From Campylobacterales bacterium (GTDB lineage Bacteria; Campylobacterota; Campylobacteria; Campylobacterales; QNZT01): 7,861 nt of DNA. Made by a program: the position numbers and the translations under genes. This document shows, in pieces, positions 1 through 6,236 of this stretch. How positions within the stretch are numbered: the stretch's first letter is position 1; every line of letters starts with the position of its first letter. The DNA lies in assembly GCA_015489185.1 (NCBI GenBank), contig WGAE01000138.1:1-7861 (forward strand), given 5' to 3'. The notes beneath the pieces were generated by a model. That model saw only the letters and a list, made by a program, of their open reading frames with translations, made no database searches and was not told the origin of the DNA.

Positions 1-905
1 TAGCAAGTGCAATGACGATCGCGATGGTGGCTCCTCTGTCTGCCGATTTCAGTTTTCAGGATATGTTTACGGATATGAAAGATGCGGTCACTTCCATGAG
101 TCACGATGCCAAAGATAGTGTCAAAGCCTTAAAAGACGGTGCGGTTGAGACAAGTAAAAGTGCGGAAAGAACGGTAACAAATGTCAGTCATGATATGAAA
201 GATACCGGTGTTAAAGTCTCCGACGACTTGAAAACGAGTGAGGTTGAGACGGTACGCAGTTCCGAGAAATCGGTTACAAGTGTCAGTAAAGATGTCAGAG
301 ATTCAACTGTCGAAATTGCGGAAGATACAAAAGATTCCGTTACAAACGTCTCGACAGATTTGAAAGATAGTTCTACAATCGCATCCAAAGATTTGAAAGA
401 CAGTGTTGTAGAAGTCTCTCATGATACGAGAGATTCAGTCAAGACGGTATCTAACGATACAAGAGACTCTGTTAAAACCGTTTCTGACGATACAACAGAC
501 TCTGTCAAAACAATTTCTAACGACACAAGAGATTCTGTCAAAACGGTCTCTAATGACTTGGATGATGCAACGAAAACGGTTTCCAATGATACAAGTGACT
601 CGGTTAAAACCATTTCGAATGATCTGGATGATTCCACCAAAACGATATCCAATGACACACGTGATTCAGTCAAAACAGTTTCTGACAATGCAAACGATTC
701 GACCAAAACCATCTCTCATGACACGAGTGATGCAGTCAAGTCCGTATCGGATGATTTGGATGATTCAACAAAAACAATCTCTAATGACACGAGAGATTCA
801 GTCAAAACAGTTTCTGACAATGCGAACGATTCAACCAAAACCATTTCACACGACACAAGTGATGCTGTCAAGGACGTAACAGACGATGACGATGATAAAA
901 AATAA
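1..905 (+). CDS. Exported acidic 11-residue-repeat protein (5' end outside window)
   Basis: I do not recognise a named family. The first ATG in the window is at 12, but the frame is open to the left edge (codons from base 3 read Ala-Ser-Ala). There is no ribosome site before base 12, and residues after it (MTIAMVAPLSA) look like the hydrophobic core and cleavage site of a signal peptide lacking its basic start. The gene therefore probably begins upstream. After the cleavage region, nearly the whole protein is an 11-residue repeat with consensus V/I-S-x-D-x-x-D-S-V/T-K-T, about 20 copies, strictest from residue 135 onward (counting from the ATG at 12). It ends in a run of Asp followed by two Lys. 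The unit is Asp/Ser/Thr/Lys-rich and has no Cys. An 11-residue period with recurring small hydrophobics suggests a hendecad coiled coil or an LEA-like amphipathic helix, possibly disordered in solution. A surface, periplasmic or desiccation/osmotic role is only inference. Confidence 0.8.
   Translation, partial: ASAMTIAMVAPLSADFSFQDMFTDMKDAVTSMSHDAKDSVKALKDGAVETSKSAERTVTNVSHDMKDTGVKVSDDLKTSEVETVRSSEKSVTSVSKDVRDSTVEIAEDTKDSVTNVSTDLKDSSTIASKDLKDSVVEVSHDTRDSVKTVSNDTRDSVKTVSDDTTDSVKTISNDTRDSVKTVSNDLDDATKTVSNDTSDSVKTISNDLDDSTKTISNDTRDSVKTVSDNANDSTKTISHDTSDAVKSVSDDLDDSTKTISNDTRDSVKTVSDNANDSTKTISHDTSDAVKDVTDDDDDKK
615..872 (+). repeat. Tandem 132-bp higher-order repeat inside the hendecad gene
   Basis: Two adjacent copies (615-740 and 747-872) encode nearly the same 42 residues, which is four 11-residue units (period 44 residues, 132 bases). 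Many third positions differ between copies, but a stretch starting gattcagtcaaaacagtttc is identical in both. The 33-base unit itself extends upstream to roughly base 180 in more degenerate form. Confidence 0.8.
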
Positions 906-943
906 TCGTTGATTTGTTATCATAAACTTCACTGTTAATCCAC

Positions 944-979
944 AAAAAGCCGCTGTTATGAAAATAACAGTGGCTTTTT
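944..979 (+). terminator. Intrinsic terminator after the hendecad-repeat gene
   Basis: A 16-bp stem (944-959 with 964-979) has a single G-T wobble and closes on a GAAA tetraloop. The 5' arm begins with five A and the 3' arm ends in five T, so it could work in both directions. It lies about 40 bases after the TAA stop and isolates the repeat gene from the next one. Confidence 0.9.
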
Positions 980-1046
980 CTGTTTATGGACTTTTATTAA
1001 AGATAATTTTTTCTTATTTGTTCTCTTTGATGAGAGTCCAATACAC

Positions 1047-1053
1047 AAGGAGG
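1047..1053 (+). promoter_or_regulatory. Ribosome binding site fixing a GTG start
   Basis: The sequence aaggagg ends 7 bases before the GTG at 1061. This is a near-perfect Shine-Dalgarno and selects GTG over the nearby out-of-frame ATG at 1030. Confidence 0.85.
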
Positions 1054-1060
1054 CGCTGAC

Positions 1061-4000
1061 GTGTCAAGATTATCTACATTGCTCTTTTTTCTGTTATTCA
1101 GTATAAATGCATTTTCTCCTGCGTTAAATGCGGCTGAAACGACTGCTGTACAAAAGGATGTAAAGTCTTCCGGACATCTTGCTTTGATGTTCGATATTAC
1201 CGGAGAGGATGCTGCGAAGAAGTTTGACGATTTCGTAACGCACAAGATCAAAGCGATCGGTTATAACCTGACCGATCCGCACAGGCGTGTGAACGATGTC
1301 TATAAAAAACTCTACGGTAAAACATCGCTTGATATTCTCAGTTTTCTTCCGGTAACCAACGATACAGCTGTTAAACCTCTTTTCAACATTGATCCGAGAC
1401 TGGCGGGATATAACCCGTTTAATATGCTGATTTACAAAAGACTGGATGAAAAGCATTATCATGTCGGACACCTGACGCCGGAAGCGATTTTGGATATTAT
1501 CGGTATTACCGACCAAAAGGTAAGGGCAGGGTATATCAAGTCGTTTGAAAAACTCGATGCGATGATGTACGAAGCGTTCGGTAAAGAGAATGCACACTAT
1601 ATCGATTACCACAACTTACCGAAAAAACGGATGATGACTTATGTACTTGAATTCGAACAGCCCGAATATATCGATGACTTTGTCGACGAATTTCAGGAAT
1701 CGTTTGAAGATACTTTCGCGGGTAAGGGATATGTCATTGCCGGTTTCCACAACTATATGGACGAAGAGGAGGAGACGGTACTGACACCGTATGACGCCTT
1801 CTGGACCTATGCATTGTGTCATCTGAAATATTCAAGTACTGTTTTTGATAATGAAGGCATGCGTCCGGATGCGGGATTGTTTGCACCGTGTACCATGTAC
1901 TTCTTTATTCCCAAAGGTGAGAATAAACTCTATATCGGTATGCCTCTGCTCGATACGGTACGCGTGGCACTGGATATCAAAGACAAGATGCGTGTCGACT
2001 TCATGAAGAAACTCGACGGTGAGATCGCGAAAGTGCTTGAAGAGATGGGTGCCAAACCGATGCCAAACATCAATCCGATGGTCAAACATACGGTGAAGAA
2101 AACGGCACCGACGGCAAAAACTGCTCCGGCGCCGACGGCAGTAACGGCAAAAGAGATTGAGATCAAAAATAAAAAACTGGCGAAGTTTTTCGTGTTTGAC
2201 GGTAATATCGAAGATAAATATAACGCATTTGTCGAAAAGACGATTAATGAGATCGGTTTCAAGTTGACCGATCCGCATAAACGTGTAAACGACCACTACA
2301 AGAAAAAGTATGGCAGTAGTGTGCTGGATGTGTTGAGTTTTATGTCGGTGACGAACGAGGCGGTCGTCAAGCCGCTTTTCAACATCGACCCGCGTCTTGC
2401 CGGATTCAACCCTTTCAATCTGCTTATCTACAAGAAAAAAGCGGATAAAGTGACCCATGTCGGACATCTTACGCCAAACGCAATTTTGGATATGCTCAGT
2501 ATCACCGATCCGAAAGTGCGTGAAACCTATACGAAATCCCTCAATGCACTGGATGCGTTGATCAAAAAAGAGCTGGGCGGCAAAGAGGAGATTCTGGAGG
2601 CAAAAAGTTACGCTAAAGATCGTATGATGAATTTCGCGATCAAGATCGACCGAAGCGAAAGTCTCGATGATATCATTGACGATTTTCAGGAGCGTTTCGA
2701 AGAGTCGTTCGAAAAACATGACTATATTATCGCCGGATATAACAATTTTAAAGAGACCGACGGTGTAGATACGATTCCTGATTATGATGCATTCTGGACC
2801 TATTCACTTTGCCATTTCAAATTTTCATATACCGTTTTTGACAACGAAGGCGCCAGACCGGAAGCCGGACTATTCGCACCGTGTACAATGTATATGTTTA
2901 TCCGTAAGGGAGATGACAAAATCATCGTCGGGATGCCGAAGCTGTCAAACTGGAAAGCAACGCTCGGCATTGATGATAAAGTACGCAGCGATTTTATTGC
3001 AAAACTGGATCAGGAGATTCCGCAGATCATGAAGAGTCTGGGAGCGGAAGAGATCGAAAATACCAATCCTCTGCTAGCGGTAGTTCCCAAAAAAGGAAAT
3101 GCAAAAGGTCCGCAAACTGTCAAAACAGCACCTAATGCGCCTGTAAAGCAAGCAGAACAGGTTAAGACGAAAGTGGTGGAACAAAAGCCGAAGATCCCGG
3201 CTGCTCCGGTCGTTAAAACCGAACAACCAAAACCTGAAGCGACACCAAAAACAGAGTTGAAATCGAAAGCATCTGAAGCGGATAAAACGCAACATGAAGA
3301 TGGATATCATATTAAATTGCCGACTCCGCCAAAACCGGTCAAAGCACTGAAAGTGATTACGGTAGGCGGTTCGAATATCACGTATACGCCGCGTAAAGAA
3401 GAATCGGGTCAACGAGGCATTATCTTCAGTGAGCGTCGTCCACCGGACTATGAAGCGATGCAGCAAGCGGCAGGTGGATCGGATGCAGACGGTAAAATGC
3501 CCGGATTGCCGCATAGCGGTAGAGTCAGTACATTTTTACGCGGTAAATTGCTTTCGGTTGAAGAAGCCAAAGCGCAACTGACCAAAGCCGGATATCGTGT
3601 TTTAGGTGTGACGCCGTTGGATAAAAAAGGGAAATTAACGACCATCGTTTTTACGGATGATGATTTGCTGTCGATGGCAAAAAAGAAAAACAGCGGTTTT
3701 GTCGGTGCAATGCGACTGCTTGTCAACGCCAAAGATAAAGAGATTTCGATTACCAATCCGCTCTATTTTGCAAGAGCCTATATGGGCGAGGCATACGATG
3801 CCAAAGCAGCGAAAAAAGCGGTAGAAAAGATCAATAAAACATTTGTGGGATTGCAGGATTCAAAAGATAAAGTCAAGTTTACACTCTTGCCGAAATATCG
3901 TTTTATGGAGGGGATGCCCTATTATAAAGATATGATGGAAATCGGCAAAGCGGCAAATGCGAAAATGTTGCTGGAACGTGTCAAATCGAAAAAGGGCGGT

Positions 4001-4273
4001 AAGATGGTCGATTTTGTATTGCAGATTGATCCAAATACCTACTTGATCGGGGTACAGCTTGGTAAACGTACTTCCAAATTTATCAAAAAGACGGGTAGTG
4101 CCAATGCCGCTTTGTTGCCGTATCCGGTATTGATTGAAAAAGGTGTGGCGAAGATTATGGATCCAAAATATTATATCTCCGTCAACTATCCCAATCTGAA
4201 AATGTCCAACTTCATGAAGATCGCAACAATCCCCGACGCGATTCGAAACGACTGTGAAAAACTTTTTAAATAG
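1061..4273 (+). CDS. Exported multi-module protein with repeated DUF302-like domains
   Basis: This 1070-residue protein starts at GTG after a strong ribosome site. Residues 1-24 form a signal peptide (hydrophobic core, ALNA cleavage site). Two homologous modules follow at about 40-332 and 372-663, offset by 331-332 residues. They share FNIDPRLAG, GHLTP, YDAFWTY and GLFAPCTMY motifs. Each module seems to hold two DUF302-like halves (an N-P-F or A-P-C turn followed by two strands and a helix). Residues about 825-1070 form a third, diverged module with the same rhythm (GFVGAMRLLV...ITNP and LLPYPVLI...IMDP). Linkers at about 333-371 and 664-760 are Lys/Pro/Ala/Thr-rich, as in periplasm-spanning proteins. 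Modules 1 and 2 each keep a Cys pair 24 residues apart (253/277 and 584/608); module 3 lacks it. The function is unknown. A periplasmic or outer-envelope location is inferred from the signal peptide. The DUF302 link is from memory of the family pattern, not a search. Confidence 0.85.
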   Translation: MSRLSTLLFFLLFSINAFSPALNAAETTAVQKDVKSSGHLALMFDITGEDAAKKFDDFVTHKIKAIGYNLTDPHRRVNDVYKKLYGKTSLDILSFLPVTNDTAVKPLFNIDPRLAGYNPFNMLIYKRLDEKHYHVGHLTPEAILDIIGITDQKVRAGYIKSFEKLDAMMYEAFGKENAHYIDYHNLPKKRMMTYVLEFEQPEYIDDFVDEFQESFEDTFAGKGYVIAGFHNYMDEEEETVLTPYDAFWTYALCHLKYSSTVFDNEGMRPDAGLFAPCTMYFFIPKGENKLYIGMPLLDTVRVALDIKDKMRVDFMKKLDGEIAKVLEEMGAKPMPNINPMVKHTVKKTAPTAKTAPAPTAVTAKEIEIKNKKLAKFFVFDGNIEDKYNAFVEKTINEIGFKLTDPHKRVNDHYKKKYGSSVLDVLSFMSVTNEAVVKPLFNIDPRLAGFNPFNLLIYKKKADKVTHVGHLTPNAILDMLSITDPKVRETYTKSLNALDALIKKELGGKEEILEAKSYAKDRMMNFAIKIDRSESLDDIIDDFQERFEESFEKHDYIIAGYNNFKETDGVDTIPDYDAFWTYSLCHFKFSYTVFDNEGARPEAGLFAPCTMYMFIRKGDDKIIVGMPKLSNWKATLGIDDKVRSDFIAKLDQEIPQIMKSLGAEEIENTNPLLAVVPKKGNAKGPQTVKTAPNAPVKQAEQVKTKVVEQKPKIPAAPVVKTEQPKPEATPKTELKSKASEADKTQHEDGYHIKLPTPPKPVKALKVITVGGSNITYTPRKEESGQRGIIFSERRPPDYEAMQQAAGGSDADGKMPGLPHSGRVSTFLRGKLLSVEEAKAQLTKAGYRVLGVTPLDKKGKLTTIVFTDDDLLSMAKKKNSGFVGAMRLLVNAKDKEISITNPLYFARAYMGEAYDAKAAKKAVEKINKTFVGLQDSKDKVKFTLLPKYRFMEGMPYYKDMMEIGKAANAKMLLERVKSKKGGKMVDFVLQIDPNTYLIGVQLGKRTSKFIKKTGSANAALLPYPVLIEKGVAKIMDPKYYISVNYPNLKMSNFMKIATIPDAIRNDCEKLFK
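1178..3049 (+). repeat. Duplicated ~995-bp coding module (two copies)
   Basis: Copy 1 spans about 1178-2056 and copy 2 about 2174-3049. Both encode the same module with long identical protein motifs. Codons differ widely between copies (for example the FNIDPRLAG codons), so this is an old duplication kept at protein level rather than a recent DNA repeat or assembly artefact. Confidence 0.8.
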
Positions 4274-4295
4274 TTTTATATTTTTAGCAACTTCA

Positions 4296-4330
4296 GACGG
4301 AAGTCCTTCAGGGGCTCCCGTCACTTTTCT
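4296..4330 (+). terminator. Probable terminator after the DUF302-like gene
   Basis: The outer stem gacgg (4296-4300) pairs with ccgtc (4318-4322). An inner stem agtcc/gggct is separated from it by one base on each side. It is followed by acttttct, a modest T-run, and lies 22 bases past the TAG stop. The T-run is weaker than at 944-979, so efficiency is uncertain. Confidence 0.6.
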
Positions 4331-4369
4331 ATATAAACAAAACTTATAATAAAACTTTTAGATTTTATC

Positions 4370-4378
4370 TGATATAAT
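4370..4378 (+). promoter_or_regulatory. Extended -10 promoter of the FadL-family gene
   Basis: TGATATAAT matches the extended -10 pattern TGnTATAAT, with the hexamer at 4373-4378. No good -35 is seen, which is common for housekeeping promoters in Campylobacterota. A second TATAAT lies at 4345-4350. Transcription would begin near 4385. The ribosome site ggaggt (4397-4402) follows, 11 bases before the ATG at 4414. Confidence 0.6.
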
Positions 4379-4413
4379 ATAACTTATATTTATATTGGAG
4401 GTTAGATAGCAAC

Positions 4414-5658
4414 ATGAAGACAACAGGCATAGCGACAAAAATTACCGGTTTATCACTTTTGGCGGTGACGACACTATTTGCGACAAACGGCGACAATATG
4501 ATCGGTGTCGGGACACAATCACGCGCGATGGGCGGCGCCGGCGTCGGCATCGGTGTAGGTACCGATTCAGTCTTTAGAAATCCGGCGTGGATTGTGGATT
4601 TGAAAGGTTTTAACGCATCTTTCGGCGCGACGGCATTTATGCCGACGGTCAAGGCAAAAGTGGGTCCGGCACCGGGACTCGGAAACGGTCAGGAAGCAGA
4701 GAGTAAAGCGGACTTTTCAATTGTTCCAAGTGTTTCGCATTCGGATCATATCAATGAAAATCTTTCTTACGGCGTCGGTATGTTCGGTGTGTCCGGTATG
4801 GGGACAGATTATCGTAATGAAGCGCCGCAAAAGGGGCTTGCAAATATGCGTACGGCGCTGCAATATCTGCGATTTGTGCCGAGTATCAGTTATAAAACCG
4901 ATAATCTGCGTTTGGGTGCGGGGCTGAGTCTGGCATATGGTTCACTGACTCTCTCTGCATGGAGTCCCGATCCGGTCCCTCAGGGGCAGCAACCTGATCC
5001 GGCGACAGCCAAACAACGTGGCGGGGGTATGAGTGAAGACTACGGCATTGGAGCACAGGTAGGTGTCGGTTATTATGTAACGCCGGAAGTGACACTCGGT
5101 GCCTACTATCAGACACAGATCAATACGACCTATGAGAAAGTGTTTGATTTTAACGCTGACGGAGTCTACGAAGATCTGAAACTCTCACAGCCTGCAGAAG
5201 CGGGTATCGGTATCGGATATACCGATGCAACCTACGGCTATACAGTGACGTTCGATTATCGACGTATTTTCTGGTCTGATGCAGACGGTTATGATGCGTT
5301 CCAGTGGGATGACCAGGATGTATTTGCGATCGGTGGAGCGTACCGTGTCAATCCAGACCTGATTTTGCGTGCGGGGTATAATTACGCCAAATCACCGCTG
5401 GCGGATAAGAACTTCAAACCGTCGACGGTATCAGGTATTCCGTTTCCGGCATTTCAGGTCGCTTACTTCAATACACTCGGATTTCCGGCATATACCGAAA
5501 GCCATTTTACGGCGGGGTTATCTTATGAGTTGACGAAAACGACGGGAATCGATCTGGCATATGTCTATGCACCGAAAGTTACCGAGACGGCAATGCAGGT
5601 ACTGGAAGCGTCAAATGAACAAAACGCGGTATCCGCGACACTGCGTTTCAAATTTTAA
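4414..5658 (+). CDS. FadL/OmpP1/TodX-family outer-membrane transport protein
   Basis: This is a 414-residue outer-membrane beta-barrel of the family that lets long-chain fatty acids or other hydrophobic compounds cross the outer membrane (E. coli FadL, Pseudomonas TodX). A signal peptide ends near LFA (residue 23). Residues 33-58 carry the family's N-terminal signature (SRAMGGAGV, then RNPAW, matching the conserved NPA of the hatch region). Alternating-residue strands follow, including FVPSISY (154-160), YGIGAQVGVGYYVTPEVTLG (210-229), the SQPAEAGIGIGY segment (258-269, like the family's LP-x-E-x-x-x-G) and YRVNPDLILRAGYNYAKSP (310-328). The last residue is Phe after alternating aromatics, the usual signal for barrel assembly. 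The length is typical of the family. The substrate cannot be read from sequence; fatty acids, hydrocarbons or other hydrophobic molecules are possible. The start is supported by a ribosome site and the promoter at 4370-4378. It is convergent with the cytochrome gene. Confidence 0.9.
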   Translation: MKTTGIATKITGLSLLAVTTLFATNGDNMIGVGTQSRAMGGAGVGIGVGTDSVFRNPAWIVDLKGFNASFGATAFMPTVKAKVGPAPGLGNGQEAESKADFSIVPSVSHSDHINENLSYGVGMFGVSGMGTDYRNEAPQKGLANMRTALQYLRFVPSISYKTDNLRLGAGLSLAYGSLTLSAWSPDPVPQGQQPDPATAKQRGGGMSEDYGIGAQVGVGYYVTPEVTLGAYYQTQINTTYEKVFDFNADGVYEDLKLSQPAEAGIGIGYTDATYGYTVTFDYRRIFWSDADGYDAFQWDDQDVFAIGGAYRVNPDLILRAGYNYAKSPLADKNFKPSTVSGIPFPAFQVAYFNTLGFPAYTESHFTAGLSYELTKTTGIDLAYVYAPKVTETAMQVLEASNEQNAVSATLRFKF

Positions 5659-5664
5659 ACTATT

Positions 5665-5696
5665 TCATGAAACAGCGGTTTACCGCTGCTTCATGA
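5665..5696. terminator. Hairpin between convergent genes
   Basis: The arms tcatgaa (5665-5671) and ttcatga (5690-5696) enclose an A/C mismatch and a second stem cagcgg/ccgctg around a ttta loop. It nearly fills the 41-base gap between the porin stop and the cytochrome stop, so it could end transcription from both sides. It lacks a clean T-run on either strand, so intrinsic termination is probable but not certain. Confidence 0.65.
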
Positions 5697-5699
5697 GCA

Positions 5700-6113
5700 C
5701 TACCACTTTCTGATTCTTGCATGGCAGGTCATACACTGTTTCAAAATCTTCGTAAAGTCGTTCATCGCCTGTTTGGAGCGATGCTCTTTATAATTTTTGA
5801 CGGCTGATTCAGCCAGTGAAATGATCTTTTTTGCTTCTCTTTTTGTAACGTCATAGGCGTAATTGCGTTTAAAACTGTCCGCATCTTTTTCTACCGGCGG
5901 TTCGATTCTTGCGGCATGTTTTTTGAGCAGTTCGGCACCTTGGGTAATATCTTGAAGATTGTTGTATAAAAATCCTTTTTGCATTTGCTGGGTGCCTTCT
6001 TCCATCGCACGCATATCTTTGATACGATCTTCCTGAGAGTAGGCAAACAGACTGCCTGCAAATACTCCTGTCAAAAGCATAAGTGAACCTATTTGTTTGA
6101 CTACTATTTTCAT
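5700..6113 (-). CDS. Periplasmic monohaem cytochrome c'-like protein
   Basis: This is a 137-residue protein starting at the ATG complementary to 6111-6113. The frame stays open upstream to 6299, but that would put an unlikely tail in front of a good signal peptide; the ribosome site at 6120-6125 fixes the start. Residues 1-24 are a signal peptide (basic start, hydrophobic core, SLFA cleavage). The single haem-attachment motif CMTCH is at 127-131, only six residues from the C terminus and followed by A-R-I-R. A C-terminal CxxCH after a mostly helical body of about 100 residues matches the cytochrome c'/c556 layout. Met residues at 34, 37 and 44 are candidates for an axial haem ligand near the N terminus, as in c556. 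It would be exported by Sec and given haem in the periplasm. It probably carries electrons or binds a small ligand; the partner is unknown. It diverges from the MurF-like gene. Confidence 0.85.
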   Translation of the reverse strand: MKIVVKQIGSLMLLTGVFAGSLFAYSQEDRIKDMRAMEEGTQQMQKGFLYNNLQDITQGAELLKKHAARIEPPVEKDADSFKRNYAYDVTKREAKKIISLAESAVKNYKEHRSKQAMNDFTKILKQCMTCHARIRKW

Positions 6114-6119
6114 ACTGCG

Positions 6120-6125
6120 CTCCTT
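6120..6125 (-). promoter_or_regulatory. Ribosome binding site setting the cytochrome start
   Basis: Read on the minus strand, aaggag sits 6 bases before the ATG at 6113. It settles the start at 6113 rather than the far upstream ATG at 6299, which would overlap the divergent gene. Confidence 0.85.
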
Positions 6126-6140
6126 ATAGTTGTAAGTAAG

Positions 6141-6166
6141 CTTATAATAACATATTAAGATATAAT
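6141..6166. promoter_or_regulatory. Candidate promoter elements in the divergent intergenic region
   Basis: The 123-base gap between the divergent genes is very AT-rich. On the plus strand, TATAAT occurs at 6143-6148 and 6161-6166; either could serve the MurF-like gene. On the minus strand, TATTAT (6149-6144) and TATAAG (6146-6141) could serve the cytochrome gene. No convincing -35 box is visible on either strand. Confidence 0.4.
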
Positions 6167-6236
6167 TTTTCCTTATTATTTGGTGACTCTGAACCGAATT
6201 TTCGCTATCATATGAAAAAGTGTTTGGGAAATATCT

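Noticed and set aside
419..712. Minus-strand open frame across the repeats
   Set aside because: It is the antisense shadow of the repeat and shows the same 11-residue periodicity by construction.
421..879. 152-codon plus-strand open frame inside the repeat gene
   Set aside because: It is a frame-shifted shadow of the 33-base repeat. The repeat period is divisible by three, so stop-free runs persist in other frames. The product is Met/Arg/Gln-rich nonsense with no ribosome site.
882..902. Asp-run followed by Lys resembling an enteropeptidase cleavage site
   Set aside because: It is a chance result of an acidic tail. It has no expected meaning in a bacterium, and the gene shows no sign of vector origin.
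1057..1066. Palindrome TGACGTGTCA over the GTG start
   Set aside because: Only four pairs with a two-base loop, too short to form a stable structure.
1832..2719. 295-codon minus-strand open frame opposite the DUF302-like gene
   Set aside because: The plus-strand frame has a signal peptide, a ribosome site and duplicated conserved motifs. The antisense product is rich in Phe, Arg and His with no recognisable domain.
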